Below are positions 1 through 5,489 of a DNA stretch of 5,654 bases, piece by piece. Below the pieces are notes generated by a model. The model was not told the origin of the DNA and did not search any database. It saw only the letters and a program-made list of their open reading frames with translations. This stretch comes from Lachnospiraceae bacterium (GTDB taxonomy: Bacteria; Bacillota_A; Clostridia; Lachnospirales; Lachnospiraceae): assembly GCA_009774655.1 (NCBI GenBank), contig VSOD01000287.1, forward strand, positions 1 to 5,654, read 5' to 3'. The number at the start of each line of letters is the position of its first letter. Positions within the stretch are counted from its first letter, which is position 1. A program made the translations under genes and the position numbers.

Positions 1-67
1 CATATGGGGGTGAGCGAGTGCCAGTGGCACTCAAGCTGCGAACCGACCGAGCCGACAGGCGAGAAAG
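1..67. other. Unidentified G+C-rich segment joined to the tnpV relic
   Basis: This short stretch is richer in G+C than the operon that follows and does not fit the N-terminal half expected of TnpV. In the TnpV reading frame a TGA lies at 11-13 and the residues after it do not resemble the family. Frame 1 is open from ATG 4 to a stop at 181-183, but only its first part lies upstream of the junction and I recognise no protein in it. The segment contains a perfect 8-bp inverted repeat at 16-32. It may be a piece of another element joined here by deletion or recombination, or the edge of a gene running in from outside the window. Confidence 0.4.
16..32. repeat. Perfect 8-bp inverted repeat with 1-nt centre
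   Basis: The arm GAGTGCCA (16-23) is the exact reverse complement of TGGCACTC (25-32), with a single G between them. The symmetry suits a protein-binding palindrome or a recombination or transfer site better than an RNA hairpin, because there is no room for a loop. There is no T run after it. Its role is unknown. Confidence 0.5.
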
Positions 68-325
68 CGGCATCTGGACTATCTGACTCAGTACCGCAAA
101 GTTACATACACCAATCTGCTCACAAGCGGCAGGCTCAATTCTTACCTTGCCGACATCGACAGGCAGGCGCAGGGACGTTTTGAAAGGCTCATAGAGGGCA
201 TGAAACAGGCACAGGGCATAACGGAACAGCTAAAGGAAGAAAACGCCTTAGAATGGGTACAACATTTAAATAACATAAGGGCGTGTGCGAGGGAAATTGT
301 GAACGAGGAAATTATTTATGCATAG
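68..325 (+). pseudogene. tnpV: 3' fragment of tnpV (transposon-encoded protein TnpV)
   Basis: The frame ending in TAG at 323-325 gives about 85 residues that match my recollection of the C-terminal two thirds of TnpV, a small protein of unknown biochemical role carried by clostridial mobilizable transposons. Diagnostic pieces are RHLDYL, the LLTSGRLNSYLADID block, the ERLIEGM helix, the EWVQHLNNIRA segment and the closing EIVNEEIIYA. Intact relatives run to roughly 110-125 residues. Here the similarity stops just upstream of RHLDYL, near position 68, and the frame is closed by TGA at 11-13. The only in-frame ATG (200) is internal, and there is no ribosome binding site at the junction. I read it as a truncated relic. 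It marks the left flank as mobile-element DNA. TnpV identity is fairly secure; loss of function is inferred. Confidence 0.75.
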
Positions 326-333
326 CTATAAAC

Positions 334-361
334 GGGCGGTAGAAAGTGATTTCTGCCGCCC
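334..361 (+). terminator. Strong 12-bp hairpin after tnpV, terminator-like
   Basis: Positions 334-345 (GGGCGGTAGAAA) pair with 350-361 (TTTCTGCCGCCC) around a GTGA loop; the only non-Watson-Crick pair is a U-G at 340/355. It begins 8 nt after the tnpV stop. It lacks a T tract on either side, so it may be a Rho-dependent or RNA-protecting hairpin rather than a classical intrinsic terminator. It separates the tnpV relic from the promoter at 375-403. Confidence 0.5.
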
Positions 362-374
362 ATATGCAATGCTG

Positions 375-403
375 TTGATAGCAGTGGAAATAACGGGTAT
401 AAT
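375..403 (+). promoter_or_regulatory. Near-consensus sigma-A promoter P1 for the two-component operon
   Basis: A -35 hexamer TTGATA (375-380) and a perfect -10 TATAAT (398-403) are separated by 17 bp. A second TATAAT follows directly at 404-409. Transcription would start near 410 and give a leader of about 75 nt before the regulator start at 486. This promoter probably gives basal expression of the regulator and kinase whether or not the system is induced. Confidence 0.7.
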
Positions 404-426
404 TATAATCACTTGGCATGAAATTG

Positions 427-455
427 TCGAAAATTTGTCTTTTATCGGCTACAAT
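427..455 (+). promoter_or_regulatory. Candidate regulated promoter P2 / response-regulator box (copy 1)
   Basis: The -10-like TACAAT (450-455) has only a poor -35 (TCGAAA, 427-432) at 17-bp spacing. The same 29-bp layout recurs at 2332-2360 before the ATPase gene, matching at 20 of 29 ungapped positions. The shared core can be written TCGRAAAWTTGKCTTTTMT, followed by TAMAAT. There is also a 10-bp-spaced near repeat, AAATTGTC (421-428) and AAATTTGTC (431-439), the kind of spacing at which OmpR-family regulators bind as tandem dimers. I infer autoregulation by the regulator encoded directly downstream; the box lies in the leader made from P1. Confidence 0.5.
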
Positions 456-471
456 AAAGGGATTAACTGAT

Positions 472-477
472 AAGGAG
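472..477 (+). promoter_or_regulatory. Ribosome binding site that sets the regulator start
   Basis: AAGGAG lies 8 nt before ATG 486 but only 2 nt before the in-frame TTG at 480. The spacing decides in favour of ATG 486. Confidence 0.8.
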
Positions 478-485
478 CATTGCCT

Positions 486-1157
486 ATGAAATACAAGATA
501 CTGATTATTGATGATGAAGAAATGATATTATCCATGATGGAAAAATGTTTAGGAGAAGAATTTTCCGTATATGCAGCGGAAAATGCAAAAAAAGCGTTAG
601 AACTATTAAACGTAATACCAGATATTATATTGTTGGATATCAATATGCCAGAAATGGACGGATTGGAATTGTGCCAGCTTATCCGAGGGCATATATCCTG
701 CCCGATTATTTTTTTGACAGCACGGGTAACGGAACGGGATGTGATAAAGGGGCTGTCTGTCGGCGGGGATGATTATATTACGAAACCTTTTCGCATGGAT
801 GAATTATTGGCAAGAATTTCGGCGCACCTTCGGCGTGAAGAAAGAAAAGGCACAGCTGAAAATCTAAGGTTTGATGAAGAATTGATGATTGATTACAATA
901 GCCGAACGGTATTTTATGGTAAGGAACAGTTAGACTTCTCAAATAAAGAATTTGAGATTATCCGTTTTCTTTCCCAAAATGCAGGCATGGTTTTTGACAG
1001 GGAAACTATCTATGAAAAACTTTGGGGATATAATGGCGAGGGCGACAGCATTGTAGTAAAAGAACATATCCGAAAGATACGGAATAAGCTGTCAGTTTAT
1101 ACGGATAAAAACTATATTGAAACAGTATGGGGAGTTGGTTATAAATGGGCAAAATAA
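486..1157 (+). CDS. OmpR/PhoB-family DNA-binding response regulator
   Basis: This cytoplasmic transcription factor of 223 aa is the usual length for the family. The receiver domain (about residues 3-117) has the acidic pair D9-D10, phospho-acceptor D51 in the LLDINMP block, T78 in the FLTAR strand and K100 in the TKPF motif, so all switch residues are present. A winged-helix effector domain occupies about residues 127-222, with a plausible recognition helix at VVKEHIRKIRNKL and the C-terminal ETVWGVGYKW hairpin typical of OmpR-type regulators. ATG 486 is chosen because AAGGAG sits 8 nt upstream; an earlier in-frame TTG at 480 is too close to it. The kinase gene overlaps its 3' end by 13 nt, so they form a cognate pair. 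The likely targets are the boxes at 427-455 and 2332-2360. Family assignment is firm; targets are inferred. Confidence 0.95.
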   Translation: MKYKILIIDDEEMILSMMEKCLGEEFSVYAAENAKKALELLNVIPDIILLDINMPEMDGLELCQLIRGHISCPIIFLTARVTERDVIKGLSVGGDDYITKPFRMDELLARISAHLRREERKGTAENLRFDEELMIDYNSRTVFYGKEQLDFSNKEFEIIRFLSQNAGMVFDRETIYEKLWGYNGEGDSIVVKEHIRKIRNKLSVYTDKNYIETVWGVGYKWAK

Positions 1158-2323
1158 AAACAAAGTCGCTTAGGACATCTATGGCAGTTACTTTTTTAAT
1201 TACGATATGTGTGACTGCCATGTTATCGTCTATTACTATCTTTGCGGCAAACCAAGTGCAGCATGAAATATTAAAGAAACGGTATATGACGATAAATTCC
1301 CCTGATTTTCAGATGGATGAGAACACAGGCAATTATATTTTGGATATTGATAACAACAATATCACATGGCAGCCTTTAAGCAGATGGGATACTGTCATCT
1401 ATTATGGCTCTTATGCTGCTATGGTTGGTCTGCCTGTTTTTTATATTGCTGTCGGGATTGGGGCGGCTGCGGCGGTATATTACCGAAAAAAGCTTCGGGA
1501 GCCTATCACACAGTTACAGAATGGCGTGGAAAGAATACAGGAGGATAATCTTGACTTTCACATTGAATATGACGGTGATGATGAGTTAGGGCAGTTATGC
1601 TGTTCTATGGAAAAAATGCGCAGGGAGCTTCGGCAAAAACACAAAGCGTTGTGGGAATCCTTAGAACAAAGGAAATTATTGAATGCTTCGGTATCCCATG
1701 ATTTAAGAACGCCGATTACCGTCCTCAAAGGATATTTAGACTATTTAGAGAAAAATATCCCACAGGATAAGCTTACGGAAGATATGCTTTTCGATACAGT
1801 ATCATCTATGCAGGGAGCGGTAAACCGTTTGGAGCTATATGTAAAGAGCGTTCGGGATATTGAGAAGATTGAAAATATTGAAATTGAAAAACGGTCTGAA
1901 AATGTGAAGCTATTATTGAATGAATTAAGAAGCAATGTGCAGCAGCTTGCGGGAAATAAAGAAATCATTATTTCAAACGATATTACGGTGGACAAAATTC
2001 AAATAGATAAGGGCGTGTTTTTTCGGATTTTAGAAAATCTCCTGCAGAACGCATTAAGATATGCAGAAAAACAAGTAAGCATAAACCTTTCACACAAAAA
2101 AGATTTTCTCATTCTTACCGTAAAGGATGATGGGAAAGGTTTTTCAGCGGCAGATTTGGAAAAAGCAACCACTGTATTTTACAGTAATGATAAGGAAAAA
2201 CAGCATTTTGGTATAGGCTTAAGCGTATGTAAGATACTTTGTGAAAAACATGGCGGTTTATTGTATGTCGGAAATCAGAAAGAAAAGGGGGCATGTGTAA
2301 CCGCCAAATTAAAAAGTTTTTAA
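1145..2323 (+). CDS. Membrane sensor histidine kinase, HAMP-containing
   Basis: This is a 392-aa membrane kinase that should phosphorylate the regulator encoded just upstream. A first helix (about residues 13-35) and a second (about 84-112) enclose an external loop of only about 47 residues, rich in Asp and Asn, too short for most folded ligand-binding domains. A HAMP linker (about 113-165) follows. The H box is SVSHDLRTPI with phospho-accepting H185. The ATPase domain has the N box (NLLQNALRY, N302), the G1 box DDGKGF (D328-F333) and the G2 box FGIGL (F355-L359), so it appears catalytically complete. GGGGAG (1129-1134) lies 10 nt upstream of the ATG inside the regulator gene, and the 13-nt overlap suggests translational coupling. 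The stimulus is unknown; sensing through the membrane, or through the transporter encoded downstream, would fit the small loop. Confidence 0.94.
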   Translation: MGKIKTKSLRTSMAVTFLITICVTAMLSSITIFAANQVQHEILKKRYMTINSPDFQMDENTGNYILDIDNNNITWQPLSRWDTVIYYGSYAAMVGLPVFYIAVGIGAAAAVYYRKKLREPITQLQNGVERIQEDNLDFHIEYDGDDELGQLCCSMEKMRRELRQKHKALWESLEQRKLLNASVSHDLRTPITVLKGYLDYLEKNIPQDKLTEDMLFDTVSSMQGAVNRLELYVKSVRDIEKIENIEIEKRSENVKLLLNELRSNVQQLAGNKEIIISNDITVDKIQIDKGVFFRILENLLQNALRYAEKQVSINLSHKKDFLILTVKDDGKGFSAADLEKATTVFYSNDKEKQHFGIGLSVCKILCEKHGGLLYVGNQKEKGACVTAKLKSF

Positions 2324-2331
2324 TATCCTTT

Positions 2332-2360
2332 TCGGAAAATTGGCTTTTCTATTATAAAAT
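2332..2360 (+). promoter_or_regulatory. Candidate regulated promoter for the transporter genes (box copy 2)
   Basis: This segment repeats the layout at 427-455 without gaps: TCGGAA at the -35 position (2332-2337), a 17-bp spacer containing AATTGGCTTTTCT, and TAAAAT at -10 (2355-2360). Twenty of 29 bases agree with copy 1, 15 of them in the first 19. The weak -35 suggests that an activator is needed, and the sharing suggests the response regulator supplies it. Transcription would start near 2366-2368, giving a leader of about 30 nt before ATG 2396. Alternative -10 readings (TATTAT 2350, TATAAA 2353) are possible. Confidence 0.45.
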
Positions 2361-2389
2361 CTCCTTACAACACAAGTAAGGAGGTTTTT
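2356..2389 (+). terminator. Attenuator-like hairpin that buries the ATPase ribosome binding site
   Basis: Positions 2356-2368 pair with 2376-2388 in 13 bp (one U-G pair, 2360/2384) around a 7-nt AACACAA loop. The right arm runs into TTTTT at 2385-2389, so read-through transcripts from the kinase gene should form an intrinsic terminator. The right arm also contains AAGGAGG (2378-2384), the ribosome binding site for ATG 2396, which would be masked in the same RNA. The left arm overlaps the -10 and start region of the local promoter, so a transcript initiated there would lack most of it. Confidence 0.65.
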
Positions 2390-2395
2390 GTATTT

Positions 2396-3316
2396 ATGGA
2401 AATCCTAAAGGATACCTTTATACCCAGCCGGGCACACGTGCCATACGGCAAAAACAATGAAATTGTAATAAGAAATCTTTCCAAAAACTATGGAAAAAAG
2501 ACAGCCCTTGAAAATGTATCCGTTACAATCCATTCTGGAATGTACGGGCTTCTTGGGCGGAATGGCGCAGGAAAAACAAGCCTAATGAGAATTTTGGCGA
2601 CGCTTTCGGAAGCGTCAGGCGGGGAAATCAGTATGAATGGCATCCCAATCAAAGAAACAGGTAAAATACGGGAAATCGTAGGTTATCTCCCGCAGGATTT
2701 TTCTTTTTACAGAGGTATGAGTGTTTATGGCGCAATGGATTACCTTGGGCTGCTGTCGGAAATTCCAGATAAAATCCGAAGAGAAAGAATATTGGCATTA
2801 CTTGAACAGGTAAATCTAAAAGAAGATATGCGGACGAAAGTAAAGGCTTTATCGGGAGGGATGAAAAGACGGCTGGGGATTGCACAGGCACTGTTACATA
2901 ACCCGCAAATCCTTATTGTTGACGAACCGACAGCAGGGCTTGACCCAGAGGAACGTATTCGTTTCCGAAATCTGTTAAGTGAATTTGCAGAAGACAGGAT
3001 CGTGATTCTTTCCACCCATATTTCTTCGGATGTTGAATCGTGTTGTGAAAATATAGGAGTATTGAACGATGGGAAAATGATATGGAATGGCAGCACGGAA
3101 GAACTGGTGGGACAGGCAGAGGGAAAAGTTTACCTTATTTCAGCGGCAAAAAAGCAGGATAAACAGATCAAGGAAAAGTATGCTGTCTTAAATATCATTT
3201 CTTCACAGTCAGGCACACAGTACAGGGTATTGTCAGACGTGGAGCCAGAAGAAAAATATGTGCTTCAGCCCCCTACGTTGGAAGATGGGTATATGTATCT
3301 CTTAAGCCAGACTTAA
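2396..3316 (+). CDS. ABC transporter ATP-binding protein (ABC-2 exporter type)
   Basis: This 306-aa cytoplasmic ATPase should power the two membrane proteins encoded next. The nucleotide-binding domain (about residues 23-230) has Walker A GRNGAGKT (54-61, K60), Q-loop Q100 in the GYLPQD segment, the signature LSGGM (152-156), Walker B ILIVDEP (172-178, with D176 and catalytic E177) and switch H208. An N-terminal extension of about 20 residues precedes the domain. A C-terminal tail of about 75 residues ends in PTLEDGYMYLL, a sequence common at the end of drug- and peptide-exporter ATPases. ATG 2396 is supported by AAGGAGG 11 nt upstream, although that site lies in a hairpin. The gene comes 72 nt after the kinase, and 15 nt separate it from the permease. 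It belongs to the broad class that includes antibiotic and lantibiotic self-protection exporters; the substrate is undetermined. Confidence 0.95.
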   Translation: MEILKDTFIPSRAHVPYGKNNEIVIRNLSKNYGKKTALENVSVTIHSGMYGLLGRNGAGKTSLMRILATLSEASGGEISMNGIPIKETGKIREIVGYLPQDFSFYRGMSVYGAMDYLGLLSEIPDKIRRERILALLEQVNLKEDMRTKVKALSGGMKRRLGIAQALLHNPQILIVDEPTAGLDPEERIRFRNLLSEFAEDRIVILSTHISSDVESCCENIGVLNDGKMIWNGSTEELVGQAEGKVYLISAAKKQDKQIKEKYAVLNIISSQSGTQYRVLSDVEPEEKYVLQPPTLEDGYMYLLSQT

Positions 3317-3331
3317 GGGAGGGATAGAACG

Positions 3332-4726
3332 ATGAAGTTATATTTTAAAGAGTGTAAAAAGATTGCAGCAAGCGTGATTTATTATTTCTTTCTCGCTATT
3401 TTGGCATTTAGCTGGTTCCAGAATTTTCGGGGAGTGGCAAAAACAGAAATCAATTGGGAAAAAGGTATTCCCCCGGCAGATATAGGTTTTGAACGCCCAT
3501 TACTGTCCAAACCATCCGAGGAGGACGATTACTTTGGCAGTAAAGTTTCAGAGGATGACCCAGCGGCAATCATGATGGGCGTTACAAGGGCGTTACTGTC
3601 AGAATATGAAAGCAACCGCTACGCCACATATCCCATTGGATACTATAAAGCGATTACGCTTAGCGATGATGAGCAAAAACGTGTACTTGAAATACTTTGT
3701 GAAATAACGGGATTGACGGAAGAACAATTAAAGGATTTGCCAGAAGATTATTTTCCGGCAGTCACAGGCACAATCATTTCCTTTGACGCAATGAGTGCTG
3801 ATGAGAATGGAAATTTGAATACGGTGATGGGAAACAGGGCAGACACAGAAAGCGGAGATGATAAATATAAGCATTTTGTATCACAGGTCACTTATGAACA
3901 TTTCAAAGAGCTAATGCAGGAAATGGAAAGTATGATAGGTGAAAACGGTTCACAGTACTCCCCCGAAATGATGATTACCTATTTTGGCATGTCGGAAATG
4001 ACTTATGAAGAAGCATGTGAGGAATATAACCAGACAATCAATAAGGATAAAGTGACGGGCGGTTTTGCACGGTTATTTTGTGATTATATAGGATTGGAAC
4101 TAGGCTTGTACCCTATATTTTTGGTAGCGCTTATATGGATGAAAGACCGTATGGGCAATGCGTCAGAATTGATTTACAGCAAAAAAATATCTTCGGCAAG
4201 ACTGGTGGTTTCAAGATATTTGGCAAGTGTCACTATGGTTCTCCTGCCTGTTCTGCTGTTAAGTTTTGAATCCCTTGTGCCGCTTATATCGTTTGGCGCA
4301 GAGAAAGGTATTTCAGTAGACTATTTTGCGTATATCAAATACATTTTATGGTGGCTCCTGCCAGAGGTCATGGCGGTATCCGCAATCGGGATATTTTTCA
4401 CTTTGCTCACAGACTCTCCGATTGCAATTGCCATTCAATTCCTTTGGTGGATGGTTGATAAGGGAGTAACTGGACTGTCAGGGGACACGGGAGCAGCAAC
4501 TTTAATGATAAGGCACAATACATTGCGTGGCTATGAAGTGATACAAGATGAATTTCAAATGATTTGCAGGAACAGGCTGCTTATGGCGGGAATCGGTATT
4601 CTATTTGTCGTTCTGTCCATATGGGTTCTTAAGTTTAAGCGGAAAGGAAAAATAAATGCGGCGAATATCTATCACAAGTGTTTTGGGCATATGCAGGACA
4701 AACTTTCTTTTGGCAGTAAAAAATAA
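3332..4726 (+). CDS. ABC-2-type permease with a large acidic extracytoplasmic domain
   Basis: This 464-aa membrane subunit is probably paired with the ATPase upstream and the 212-aa permease downstream. Helix 1 lies at about residues 9-30. A hydrophilic region of about 220 residues (31-251) follows and should be outside the cell. Five more helices lie near 252-270, 296-318, 336-360, 365-383 and 416-434, ending in a basic KFKRKGK tail on the inside. The external region is strongly acidic, with clusters such as SEEDD, SEDD and TYEEACEEY, and has few cysteines. Inserting a domain of this size between helices 1 and 2 resembles the topology of several ABC-2 exporters, but I do not recognise a named family. 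GGGAGGG (3317-3323) lies 8 nt before the ATG, immediately after the ATPase stop. Transport partner assignment is by gene order. Confidence 0.88.
   Translation: MKLYFKECKKIAASVIYYFFLAILAFSWFQNFRGVAKTEINWEKGIPPADIGFERPLLSKPSEEDDYFGSKVSEDDPAAIMMGVTRALLSEYESNRYATYPIGYYKAITLSDDEQKRVLEILCEITGLTEEQLKDLPEDYFPAVTGTIISFDAMSADENGNLNTVMGNRADTESGDDKYKHFVSQVTYEHFKELMQEMESMIGENGSQYSPEMMITYFGMSEMTYEEACEEYNQTINKDKVTGGFARLFCDYIGLELGLYPIFLVALIWMKDRMGNASELIYSKKISSARLVVSRYLASVTMVLLPVLLLSFESLVPLISFGAEKGISVDYFAYIKYILWWLLPEVMAVSAIGIFFTLLTDSPIAIAIQFLWWMVDKGVTGLSGDTGAATLMIRHNTLRGYEVIQDEFQMICRNRLLMAGIGILFVVLSIWVLKFKRKGKINAANIYHKCFGHMQDKLSFGSKK
4643..4648 (+). promoter_or_regulatory. Internal ribosome binding site deciding the overlapping start
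   Basis: AAAGGA sits 7 nt before ATG 4656, inside the 3' end of the larger permease gene. No equally good site precedes the later in-frame TTG at 4683, so the long overlap appears real. Confidence 0.65.
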
Positions 4727-5294
4727 CGTAATTTTGGCGGCGGCTTATTTGCTGATAATTCCTTTGCTAAGGGGGATTGCAAATTTAGATATGGTTCGTT
4801 CGGCGGAATGTTTGGAACAGGCTGTAATACTAACAGGAATATTTCTCATAGCTCCGCTGCCTGCCCCAGAACAGTCTAAGGCAATACAGGACGTAGTTTG
4901 CACAAAGAAAATCCCTCATTGGAAAATCTTATTGCTGCGGTTCATCATGTCAATGCTGCTGCTAATTCTGTTGGTATGCCTGTTCTCTGGAATTATGGTA
5001 TGGAAAAACTGTATATTTCCCTTTATGCCTTATGTGGCGGGAACAGTGATAAGCGCAATGGCATTGGGGAGCTTTGGATTTGCAGCAGCCATATTCAGCA
5101 ATTCTGTTATTGTAGGTTACTTGGCGTCAATCGGATATTTTCTTTTAAATTCTTTGGGGAATGTGTCAGAGGATAGTATTTTCTATTTGTTCTCAATGGG
5201 AAAAGGCAATTATTCCACAAAGATATGGCTTTTCGGTTTAAGTTTGCTGGTAATTGCAGTAGTTTTTATTTACGAAAGAAGAAAGAGATATTGA
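4656..5294 (+). CDS. Small six-helix membrane protein, second ABC permease subunit
   Basis: This 212-aa protein is almost wholly membrane-embedded. Hydrophobic segments lie near residues 25-44, 53-69, 91-115, 122-147, 150-168 and 190-206, and the basic end ERRKRY should face the cytoplasm. Six helices fit the minimal ABC-2 permease core, and it lacks the big external domain of its neighbour. With that neighbour it would form an unequal heterodimer on the ATPase. The start at 4656 puts its first 23 codons inside the larger permease gene in another frame (71-nt overlap), supported by AAAGGA 7 nt upstream. The overlapping N-terminus looks amphipathic and is plausible for the cytoplasmic elbow of an ABC-2 subunit. 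No sequence motif names a substrate. The subunit call rests on topology and operon position. Confidence 0.8.
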   Translation: MRRISITSVLGICRTNFLLAVKNNVILAAAYLLIIPLLRGIANLDMVRSAECLEQAVILTGIFLIAPLPAPEQSKAIQDVVCTKKIPHWKILLLRFIMSMLLLILLVCLFSGIMVWKNCIFPFMPYVAGTVISAMALGSFGFAAAIFSNSVIVGYLASIGYFLLNSLGNVSEDSIFYLFSMGKGNYSTKIWLFGLSLLVIAVVFIYERRKRY

Positions 5295-5317
5295 TAAAAA
5301 AATCATTGTGGTACTTA

Positions 5318-5349
5318 CCCACCGAATAAAAAAAACGAGGTTCGGTGGG
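5318..5349. repeat. 9-bp inverted repeat after the operon (bidirectional hairpin)
   Basis: CCCACCGAA (5318-5326) is the exact complement of TTCGGTGGG (5341-5349), with a 14-nt A-rich loop. A weaker outer pairing, TGGTA (5309-5313) with TACCA (5356-5360), could extend it. No T tract follows on the plus strand, so this is more likely an mRNA 3'-end stabiliser or element-end relic than a terminator. It starts 24 nt after the last permease stop. An eight-base part, TTCGGTGG, recurs at 5427-5434 at the insertion sequence edge. Confidence 0.5.
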
Positions 5350-5381
5350 CGGCTTTACCATGCCTAAATAAATAGACGTTA

Positions 5382-5416
5382 CCCTCCAGACCAGTTTTCA
5401 GTTTGGAGGGATTTTT
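5382..5416 (+). terminator. Intrinsic terminator of the transporter operon
   Basis: CCCTCCAGAC (5382-5391) pairs with GTTTGGAGGG (5401-5410) in a 10-bp stem with one G-U pair and a 9-nt loop, followed by ATTTTTA. It lies 88 nt after the last permease gene and should end operon transcripts. Confidence 0.75.
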
Positions 5417-5431
5417 ATGCCCTTTTTTCGG

Positions 5432-5456
5432 TGGACCTATGTCAATACTTTGGACA
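5432..5456. repeat. Candidate IS3-family terminal inverted repeat
   Basis: This segment lies between the operon terminator and the transposase terminator. On the minus strand it reads TGTCCAAA, then ATTGACATAGG, then TCCA, similar in character to right ends of IS150/IS3-type elements. It also carries a consensus outward -35 (TTGACA, minus strand, 5445-5440). The partner repeat is not in the window, so the length of the repeat is a guess. Confidence 0.5.
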
Positions 5457-5487
5457 AAAAAAGCCGAAAGATTATGTGGCTTTTTTT
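5456..5487 (-). terminator. Bidirectional terminator after the IS transposase gene
   Basis: AAAAAAAGCC (5456-5465) pairs with GGCTTTTTTT (5478-5487) around a 12-nt loop. The A and T runs make it work in either direction. It lies 2 nt beyond the transposase stop and would both end transposase transcripts and block read-through into the element from the operon side. Confidence 0.7.
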
Positions 5488-5489
5488 AG

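Noticed and set aside
334..361. Hairpin after tnpV as a fully convincing intrinsic terminator or riboswitch
   Set aside because: The stem is strong, but there is no T run, no conserved ligand-binding core is recognisable, and the main promoter lies downstream of it. It is kept only as terminator-like.
421..440. Direct repeats in the leader as a CRISPR or iteron array
   Set aside because: Only two imperfect 8-9 bp units are present, with no spacers or further copies. A regulator binding site is the simpler reading.
480..485. TTG at 480 as the start of the response regulator
   Set aside because: It lies only 2 nt after AAGGAG, whereas ATG 486 has ideal 8-nt spacing and yields the normal family N-terminus.
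2740..3096. 118-codon open frame on the minus strand inside the ATPase gene
   Set aside because: It lies opposite a gene with complete ABC motifs, has no evident ribosome binding site and no recognisable family features, so it is a shadow frame.
4898..5176. 92-codon plus-strand frame inside the small permease gene
   Set aside because: It overlaps the membrane protein in another frame, has no plausible start signal, and the hydrophobic six-helix product of the main frame explains the DNA.
486..5294. Naming the operon as a specific lantibiotic, bacitracin or vancomycin resistance system
   Set aside because: Regulator and kinase motifs are generic. The permease sizes and topology do not match LanFEG or BceAB closely, and no van-type enzymes are present, so no gene symbols are assigned.
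5417..5445. Outward promoter from the IS end using TTGACA on the minus strand (5445-5440)
   Set aside because: The -35 is perfect, but the sequence 17 bp further reads GGGCAT and the nearest A+T-rich candidate is about 20 bp away. It would also only make antisense RNA into the operon terminator. A -35 at an IS end can form hybrid promoters, but none is complete here.
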